Below the pieces are notes generated by a model. The model ran no database searches. It saw only the letters and a program-made list of their open reading frames with translations, and had not been told where the DNA came from. From JAEZHK01 sp964575255 (lineage in GTDB: Bacteria > Bacillota > Clostridia > Christensenellales > Aristaeellaceae): a stretch of DNA of 64,000 bases. The position numbers were made by a program, and so were the translations under genes. This document shows positions 58,700-64,000 of the stretch, piece after piece; positions within the stretch are counted from its first letter, which is position 1; every line of letters starts with the position of its first letter. The stretch lies in contig CAZNPZ010000006.1 of assembly GCA_964575255.1 (NCBI GenBank), forward strand, positions 1 through 64,000, read 5' to 3'.

Positions 58700-59960
58700 A
58701 ATACGAAACGGCTGCCTCCTCAAGCGCCTGCGCGGCCTGCTCGGCGGTCATGCCGCCGGAAAACACGTTCCGGCAGATGTCTTTGTGGGCTTCGGCGAGC
58801 TTCGCCGGCAGCCACTGATCGTACCAGAGTTGGATGGACGGCGCGCGCTCCACAGAGTCGCGCACCTTGGCGATCAGCGGGTTTTCAAGATCGACGCCGA
58901 CCAGCGGCGGATAGCGCCCTGCGTCAAGCCGCTTCGAGACCGCTTCGTCGTCGATCAGGTATTGAATCAGCTCGAACGCGAGATCGGGCTGTTCGCAGCG
59001 GGAGGAGATCGAGTAAAAGTTGTCCCCCACCGTGCCGATCAGGCCGTCCGACGCGCCGCCTAGCGACGGGAACTCAAAAAAATCCAGCGAAGAAAGGAAG
59101 TCCGGCTGCTCGTCCGCCACATAGCCGACAGCCCAGGTGCCCATCAGATACATCGCAGCCTTATCGCGGTAGAGGAGCGCGCGACCCTCCGCGGCGTCCT
59201 CGTCCAGCGCGTTGGCGTCGTCCGGGAACGCGCCGCGATCGATCAAGTCGATCACATGATGCCACGCCTTGACCAGCTTTTCATCGGCGAAACCCTTCCC
59301 GTTTGCGGGGGAACCATCCGGATTGCGATCCGCCGCGGCCTGGAACGCGTCGCGCCCGCCCAGACGATCCACGAAATACATGTAAAACATTGAGGAAGGC
59401 CACGCGCTGCGGTTGGCCAAAGCGAACGGTATAATGCCGTTATCTCGAAATACATCCATGACATGATAGAGCTCATCGAGTGTCCTGGGCGGCTCAAGCC
59501 CACAGCGTGCGAACAGATCCTTGTTGTAGAAGATTACGCCAGGCGCGACGTTTTCGACCGGCACGGCCCAGATGTCGCCGTCCGAGCTGGCCTGTTCAAT
59601 GGCTGCAGGCAGGAAGCGGCTCTGATAGCCATCCTTTTGCATATAGCCGGTGAGCGGCAGGATCTTTCCGAGACTCGCGTACTCCTGAAGCGTCGCGCCA
59701 CTCCAGGTGATGAACACATCCGGCAGGTTGTCTGTCGCCGCCGCGATGGCCATGCGCCGCTTGTACACATCATTGACCAGTTCAATGACTTCGACGGTAA
59801 TCCCGTCGTGGTCGCGCATGAACCGGGTGGCGCTGTCTTCCACCGCCTGATTGACTTTCGTCACATCCTGAAGGTGGTATAGCGTCAGCGCTGTTCGCTC
59901 GGCAGCCGCCGGAACGCACAGAGCGCACACAAGGATCAGCGCGGCGGTCAGCCTTCTCAT
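58683..59960 (-). CDS. second solute-binding protein of the sugar operon (family 1), possible signalling partner
   Basis: The 425-residue protein has a signal peptide (residues 1-20, AAA cleavage) with no lipobox at the cleavage site. It is a full-length paralogue of the binding protein at 61954-63222. Shared segments include WSG, PFALANRSAW, MFYMYFVDRLGG, AAMYLMGTWAV, IGTVGDNFYSISS, SIQLWYDQ and AHKDIC. It overlaps the permease gene upstream by 4 bases and the kinase gene downstream. A transporter needs only one such protein, so this copy may present ligand to the kinase sensor domain; that is inference. Confidence 0.92.
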   Translation of the reverse strand: MRRLTAALILVCALCVPAAAERTALTLYHLQDVTKVNQAVEDSATRFMRDHDGITVEVIELVNDVYKRRMAIAAATDNLPDVFITWSGATLQEYASLGKILPLTGYMQKDGYQSRFLPAAIEQASSDGDIWAVPVENVAPGVIFYNKDLFARCGLEPPRTLDELYHVMDVFRDNGIIPFALANRSAWPSSMFYMYFVDRLGGRDAFQAAADRNPDGSPANGKGFADEKLVKAWHHVIDLIDRGAFPDDANALDEDAAEGRALLYRDKAAMYLMGTWAVGYVADEQPDFLSSLDFFEFPSLGGASDGLIGTVGDNFYSISSRCEQPDLAFELIQYLIDDEAVSKRLDAGRYPPLVGVDLENPLIAKVRDSVERAPSIQLWYDQWLPAKLAEAHKDICRNVFSGGMTAEQAAQALEEAAVSYYASAQ

Positions 59961-60787
59961 CCCTTGACCGCCCCCGCCATCATGCCCTTGATCAGTTTAT
60001 CCTGGCCGAAGATGAACGCGAGGATCACAGGCAGCGCGCTCAGCATCAGAACCGTCATGATCATCGGCATGTCTGACTGGTATTGTCCCTGATACTCCCA
60101 GATGGACAGCGGCAGTGTGCGGTTGGAGACCGACTGCGTCAGAACCAGCGCGAAGGAGAATTCGTTCCACATGATCGCGGAGTTGTAGATCGCGAGCGTC
60201 GCCATGCCGGGCACCGAAAGCGGCAGGATCATCTTGAAGAACGTGCGGACGCGGTTGCAGCCGTCGATCTCGGCGGCCTCTTCGATCTCCGCTGGGATCC
60301 CCTGCATAAAGCCGGTCAGGATGAACGCTGACATCGGGATGTTGAACGCCACATAGGGGCCGATCAGCGCCCAGAGCGTGTCGTAAGTGCCGATGTGTTT
60401 GCTCATCAGAAAAACCGGAATCAGCGTCACATGCAATGGGATTGCCATGCCGGCCAGAATGATCAGGTTGTACGCGCCCCGAAGCCTGAATTTAAACCGG
60501 GACAGCGGATAGGCGGCGAACGCGCTGGTCATCAGCGTCAACGCGAGGGACGCCACCACCACGATCACACTGTTGAGCACGTAGCGAAAGAAGGTACCTT
60601 TCGTGATCACTTCAATGTAGTTCGACCAGCGCAGCACTTTGGGCAGCGCGAACACGCCGCTGGTGAACATCTCAAACTTGTCTTTAAAAGAATTGAGGAT
60701 CATAAACACGAACGGCGCGATTGCGATGATGGTCCACAACGCGGCGAGCAAAGCGACGATCAAACGAACAGAGATTTTTTTCGTCAT
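59957..60787 (-). CDS. carbohydrate ABC transporter permease, MalG-like
   Basis: The 276-residue inner-membrane protein has six TM helices. The ATPase-contact EAA loop is EEAAEIDGCNRVRTFFKMILPLSVPG (about 178-203) and the C-terminus is short, as in CUT1 MalG-type permeases. It overlaps the MalF-like gene upstream and the binding-protein gene downstream by 4 bases each. No ATPase gene is in this operon. Confidence 0.95.
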   Translation of the reverse strand: MTKKISVRLIVALLAALWTIIAIAPFVFMILNSFKDKFEMFTSGVFALPKVLRWSNYIEVITKGTFFRYVLNSVIVVVASLALTLMTSAFAAYPLSRFKFRLRGAYNLIILAGMAIPLHVTLIPVFLMSKHIGTYDTLWALIGPYVAFNIPMSAFILTGFMQGIPAEIEEAAEIDGCNRVRTFFKMILPLSVPGMATLAIYNSAIMWNEFSFALVLTQSVSNRTLPLSIWEYQGQYQSDMPMIMTVLMLSALPVILAFIFGQDKLIKGMMAGAVKG

Positions 60788-61716
60788 ACGCTCCGCTCCC
60801 TTCCGGACATTAATCGCATCGTGATTGCGGAGACGCTGGTCACGATCAGGAACATGCCCATCGCGACGGCGGAGCCGTAGCCCACCTCGTTCATCGAGAA
60901 AGCGTTTTTATACATATAAGTGGCCATCAGTTCCGTTGCGCCCGACATGGTTCCACCGACGGAGATGTTGGGTCCGCCGCCGGTCATCACGTAAATCAGG
61001 TCGAAGTATTTCAGCGAGCCGACCAGTGACAATACGCAGGCGTTCCGGATCGTCGGGCTTAAAATGGGCAGCACGATTTTGAAGAAATATTGGCTTCGGG
61101 TCGCGCCGTCGATCAGCGCGGCCTCGTAGATGTCGGTATCCATACTGGAAAGGCCGGCCAGAAAGTAGACCATGTAGAACGGAGTAAACTGCCAGCAGAT
61201 GACCGCGATTACCGCGAACAGCGCGCGGCTGGGATCGCCCAAAAGGTCGATCGTCGTCATGCCGAAGAACGGCGCGATGTACTTAACGATGCCAAAGTAT
61301 GGGTCGTAGGCGTAGCGGAAGAGAAGCCCGATGGCCACGGAAGACAGAAGATACGGGATGAACCAGAAAACTTTCAGAATGTTCAGCTTTTTCCCCGCCG
61401 AATCCAGAAGATACCCAAGCATCATGCCGATGGGCAGCTGGATCAGGATGGAAAGCGCAACGATTTTGAGGTTATTCACCGCCGCGCGCCAGAAAACCGT
61501 GTCCCGGATCAACGTTTTCCAGTTCTGTAAGCCGATGAATGACGGGGCGACGGTTGCGAACCCGTCCCACTTGAACAAGCTCAGATACATGGAATCCGCG
61601 ATCGGATAGGCGATGAAGACCGCGATAAAGAAAAACGCGGGCATCAGGAACAGGATCGCCACCCGGTTGATTTCGCGCCTGCGCGTATTGGCGAGTGACG
61701 GGGCATTGGCGCGCAT
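60784..61716 (-). CDS. sugar ABC transporter permease, MalF-like
   Basis: The 310-residue protein has six TM helices and the EAA loop YEAALIDGATRSQYFFKIVLPILSP (about 201-225). It partners with the MalG-like permease to form the CUT1 channel. GGAGGATG precedes its start at 61716. The 237 bases between it and the upstream binding-protein gene contain an inverted-repeat element (61750-61928) likely to lower permease expression relative to the binding protein. Confidence 0.95.
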   Translation of the reverse strand: MRANAPSLANTRRREINRVAILFLMPAFFFIAVFIAYPIADSMYLSLFKWDGFATVAPSFIGLQNWKTLIRDTVFWRAAVNNLKIVALSILIQLPIGMMLGYLLDSAGKKLNILKVFWFIPYLLSSVAIGLLFRYAYDPYFGIVKYIAPFFGMTTIDLLGDPSRALFAVIAVICWQFTPFYMVYFLAGLSSMDTDIYEAALIDGATRSQYFFKIVLPILSPTIRNACVLSLVGSLKYFDLIYVMTGGGPNISVGGTMSGATELMATYMYKNAFSMNEVGYGSAVAMGMFLIVTSVSAITMRLMSGRERSV

Positions 61717-61749
61717 GGGTCATCCTCCTTGTTGGAATTTACGCTCAAA

Positions 61750-61928
61750 GGGGCTGTCGCGCCAATCATCTTTTATGCATCTATGCAGCAAAGATGCTCT
61801 CGCAGCAGCCCCTGGGTTCTCAAAAACGCCCCGCTGGGCCTTTTTGTGCGGCAGAGCCGCACCGAACCCGCTGTCGCGCCAAACGCATTTCACAGGATTT
61901 CAAGGTATGCGTTTGGCACGACAGCCCC
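61750..61928. repeat. 179-bp MITE-like or REP-like element with terminal and internal inverted repeats
   Basis: The ends are inverted repeats: left GGGGCTGTCGCGCCAA (61750-61765), right end complementary to GGGGCTGTCGTGCCAA (15 of 16 positions). An internal third copy at 61871-61888 pairs with 61907-61924 over 18 bp with one mismatch to form a large hairpin. Further small hairpins (GTGCGGC/GCCGCAC) lie inside. No open frame or target duplication is seen. Confidence 0.7.
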
Positions 61929-61953
61929 TCGGAATCGATTGTGCGTTGCGAAG

Positions 61954-63222
61954 TTATTCCGCGTCGATGGCGTCCTGCATCGCCTGGCAGACTTCTTCCG
62001 GCGTCATGGTGAGGCCGAACAGCGCCTGGCAGGTATCCTTGTGGGTTTCCGCCATCTTGGAAGACATGTACTGGTCGTACCAGAGCTGCACGGACGCCGC
62101 CTTGCCGACGATGTCCAGCACCAGCTGGAGGTTCGGGTCTTCGACCTTCACGCCCTTGACCGGCGGGATCTTGCCGATCGAGACGCGGTACGCGATGCCC
62201 TGCTCATCCAGGCAGGTCTTCAGGAACTCGAAGGCCTTTTCCGGATTGGCACACTTGGAACTGATGTGGTAGAAGTTGTCGCCGACGGTGCCGACCACGG
62301 CGGTCGGATCACCCGCGCCGCCATCGACGGCGGGGAACGCGAACACGCCCATGTTGGGGAGGAAGTCCGGGTTCTCGCTGGTGATCGTAGAGACCGCCCA
62401 AGAGCCCATCAGGTACATCGCGGCCTGGCCGGAGTAGAGCAGCATGCGGCTCTGGCCGTTGTCCTCGTCCATGCCGTTGAAGCCGGCGTTGAAGTAATTG
62501 GCCTTGACCCACTTCTGGATCGTCTCGCCCGCCTTGATGAACGCGGGATCCTTGAAGCCGTCGGGTACCAGCTTGTTGGCGGCGTTCTCAAACACCTTGC
62601 TGCCGCCGTAGCGGTCGACCAGGTACATGTAATACATGGAGCCGGTCCACTTGGTGGCGTTGGCCAGCGCGAACGGCGCGATGCCGGCGGCCACGAACTT
62701 GTCGCAGGCGGCTTCGAGTTCAGAGAGGGTCTTGGGCACTTCAACGCCGACCTTCTCGAACACGGCCTTGTTGTAGTACACCAGCGCGACGGAAACGTTC
62801 TCCATCGGGACGCCCCAGATCTTGCCGTCATAGGTGGCCTGGGCGACGGCGCCATCCATCAACTGATCCTTGAGGCCGCTGTCGGCCATCAGCTGGGTGA
62901 GGTCGGTCACGAGACCGGCGTTGACGTACTCGATCATCGGGCCACCCGACCAGGACGGGAAAATGTCGGGCGCTTCGCCGGCGGCGAGCGCGACCTGGAT
63001 CTTGGTCTTGAACGCGTCGTTCTGATAGACCGTAATGTCTACCTTGTAGCCGGGGTTCGCGGCTTCGAAGCGCTCCTTGGCCTGTTCAAACATTTTGACC
63101 TGAAGGTCCTGGTTCTGGATGTGCCAGATGGAGATGACCTTGTCCGCTTCGGCAGAAGCGGTGATGGCCGTCATCGACAGAACCATCAGCGCGGTGAGCA
63201 GGAATGCGATCCATTTCCTCAC
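61954..63222 (-). CDS. ABC transporter sugar-binding protein (family 1)
   Basis: The 422-residue secreted protein has a signal peptide (residues 1-24, ASA cleavage) followed by the family-1 binding fold (ADKVISIWHI...FPSWSGGPMIEYVNAG...WGVPMENVSVALVYYNKAVFEKVG). No lipobox Cys is present, unusual for a Gram-positive-type transporter. The GTG at 63222 has GGGAGGG upstream. Its codon choice looks more biased (GCG, GGC, AAG) than that of neighbours, suggesting high expression. It precedes the permeases, with the repeat element in between. Confidence 0.94.
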   Translation of the reverse strand: MRKWIAFLLTALMVLSMTAITASAEADKVISIWHIQNQDLQVKMFEQAKERFEAANPGYKVDITVYQNDAFKTKIQVALAAGEAPDIFPSWSGGPMIEYVNAGLVTDLTQLMADSGLKDQLMDGAVAQATYDGKIWGVPMENVSVALVYYNKAVFEKVGVEVPKTLSELEAACDKFVAAGIAPFALANATKWTGSMYYMYLVDRYGGSKVFENAANKLVPDGFKDPAFIKAGETIQKWVKANYFNAGFNGMDEDNGQSRMLLYSGQAAMYLMGSWAVSTITSENPDFLPNMGVFAFPAVDGGAGDPTAVVGTVGDNFYHISSKCANPEKAFEFLKTCLDEQGIAYRVSIGKIPPVKGVKVEDPNLQLVLDIVGKAASVQLWYDQYMSSKMAETHKDTCQALFGLTMTPEEVCQAMQDAIDAE

Positions 63223-63258
63223 GAGTGTTCCCTCCCATGATTTTATTGATCCGTAAAC

Positions 63259-63264
63259 AGTATA
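63259..63264 (-). promoter_or_regulatory. putative -10 box of the binding-protein gene
   Basis: TATACT lies 36 bases before the GTG. The hexamer at 17-base spacing (TCGATT) is poor, as expected for an activated promoter. Confidence 0.4.
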
Positions 63265-63307
63265 GCTGCGGTTCATGGCAAAATCGATAGATTTATTTGC
63301 CGTGATT

Positions 63308-63335
63308 CTATAAAAATCTTACTTGAATTTTATAG
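63308..63335. repeat. A/T-rich inverted repeat upstream of the binding-protein promoter
   Basis: CTATAAAAATC and GAATTTTATAG are complementary at 10 of 11 positions across a TTACTT loop. It overlaps the stop codon of the GH3 gene and sits about 70 bases before the putative transcription start. It could be a regulator site or a weak terminator. Confidence 0.45.
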
Positions 63336-64000
63336 CAATTCCGTTTTCGTCTCGAAGACGCGCTTTGAGACGGCGCGCACCGATCCTGTCAGTTCGACGG
63401 TGCCCTCCAGTCTGATGTCCTCGGAGGATGCGCCGACCATCACGGTATGCGTCCCCGGTTCGACGACGAACGTTCCGGCGCGGTTGATAAACGAAAGGAT
63501 CGCCGTGTCCACCGTGAAGCGGACGGTCTTTTTCTCACCGGGCGCGAGCGTCACGCGCTTTACGCCCTTCAGTTCCTTGACAGGCCTCGTCACGTCGAAC
63601 GCGCAGTCGTCCCGGATGTAGAGCTGCACGACCTCGTCGCCCGCCATGTCCCCGATATTGGTCACGTCGGCCTCGATCACGATTTCGCCGTCCACCGGCA
63701 CTGATTGGGGAATCTTCAGATTGCCATAGCCGAAGCGCGCGTAGCTCAGGCCGTGGCCGAACGGGTAGAGCGGCAGGTTGCTCTCGTCCACATACGCGCC
63801 CTTCCAGTGGGACAGGCCGCCGGACGGGCGGTGCGCGTAGAAGACGGGCACCTGGCCCGCGGCGCGCGGGAACGTGATCGGAAGACGTGCGGCGGGGCTG
63901 ATCTCTCCGAACAGCGTCTTCGCGATCGCGAGCGCGCCTTCCTCGCCGGGCAGCCAGGCTTCCAGGATCGCGTCCAGGTTCTGATCCTCCCAGACCAGCG
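63330..64000 (-). CDS. glycoside hydrolase family 3 beta-glycosidase, C-terminal part (5' end outside window)
   Basis: The frame is open to the right edge. The visible 223 residues include the end of the GH3 C-terminal alpha/beta domain (EAWLPGEEGALAIAKTLFGEISPAARLPITFPR), the YPFGHGLSYARFGYGNLK linker and a fibronectin-III-like domain (VTNIGDMAGDEVVQLYIRD... VKELKGVKRVTLAPGEKKTVRF). These are typical of bacterial beta-glucosidases and beta-xylosidases. It lies upstream of the binding protein and permeases, so it probably hydrolyses the oligosaccharide that is imported. Specificity cannot be told from this part. Confidence 0.95.
   Translation of the reverse strand, partial: LVWEDQNLDAILEAWLPGEEGALAIAKTLFGEISPAARLPITFPRAAGQVPVFYAHRPSGGLSHWKGAYVDESNLPLYPFGHGLSYARFGYGNLKIPQSVPVDGEIVIEADVTNIGDMAGDEVVQLYIRDDCAFDVTRPVKELKGVKRVTLAPGEKKTVRFTVDTAILSFINRAGTFVVEPGTHTVMVGASSEDIRLEGTVELTGSVRAVSKRVFETKTELL

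Noticed and set aside
1..64000. CRISPR arrays, tRNA or rRNA genes, riboswitches, replication origin
   Set aside because: No regularly spaced repeats, cloverleaf-type sequences, recognised riboswitch cores or DnaA-box clusters were seen in the intergenic stretches.

Overview
The window is GC-rich bacterial chromosome (roughly 60% GC by eye), densely packed on both strands, with no rRNA, tRNA, CRISPR array, phage module or transposase. The gene content points to an anaerobic, endospore-forming member of the Bacillota, most likely class Clostridia. It has a spoIIAA-spoIIAB-sigF operon and a Tlp spore protein (sporulation), ctsR-mcsA-mcsB-clpC (Bacillota protein-arginine-phosphorylation control), a class III ribonucleotide reductase (anaerobic growth) and a ThyX thymidylate synthase. 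The genus cannot be named from sequence alone.

Layout. 1-689: end of a PhoR-type histidine kinase. 0.9-5.4 kb: heat-shock/proteolysis operon ctsR-mcsA-mcsB-clpC with its own CtsR operator. 5.4-6.1 kb: a membrane protein with a degenerate Mrr-like domain. 6.2-10.2 kb: nadD-yqeK fusion, rsfS, a degenerate RsbW-like anti-sigma gene plus a sigma-B/F/G-type factor, proC, rnhA. 10.2-12.5 kb: tyrosine recombinase, Cys-rich mini-protein, LexA with its operator. 12.5-25.2 kb: long minus-strand block of a YnbB-type lyase, miaA, mutL, mutS, a YlbF/YmcA-type protein, miaB, RNase G and two paired radical-SAM genes (TIGR03960/TIGR03936). 25.3-29.6 kb: lysA, the spoIIA operon and a short FtsH-like protease. 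29.7-36.2 kb: class A PBP, a structured non-coding stretch, yhbY-obgE-nth, DUF3343 protein, cysteine desulfurase. 36.2-45.4 kb: D,D-carboxypeptidase, a probable crosslink-repair pair (AlkX/YcaQ-like glycosylase and MrfA-like helicase), nrdG, nrdD, and a tandem-domain ThyX. 45.5-55.7 kb: CtpA protease, PucR/CdaR-type regulator, sugar-ABC ATPase, YfbR-like nucleotidase, pgi, DUF3810 metallopeptidase, coaX with an ECF S component, VOC protein, SDR and tlp. 55.7-64.0 kb: one sugar-utilisation block running leftwards: GH3 beta-glycosidase (cut by the window end), solute-binding protein, two permeases, a second solute-binding protein, a sensor kinase and an AraC-type response regulator.

How the parts fit. 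The right-hand block looks like an oligosaccharide uptake and hydrolysis locus whose second binding protein may be a signalling co-receptor. It has no ATPase of its own, and the UgpC/MsmK-type ATPase at 47977-49098 is the natural candidate to energise it. nrdD and thyX are divergent dNTP genes; nrdD has a consensus promoter overlapped by a good NrdR-box candidate. lexA, the recombinase, MutSL, the helicase/glycosylase pair and endonuclease III make this a repair-rich stretch. Several convergent gene pairs overlap at their 3' ends (clpC/membrane protein, lysA/sigF, DUF3810/coaX).

No gene-free stretch exceeds 300 bases. The longest is 32108-32396, described below as a structured non-coding segment. 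Start sites were chosen by ribosome-binding-site spacing, and several genes use TTG or GTG.
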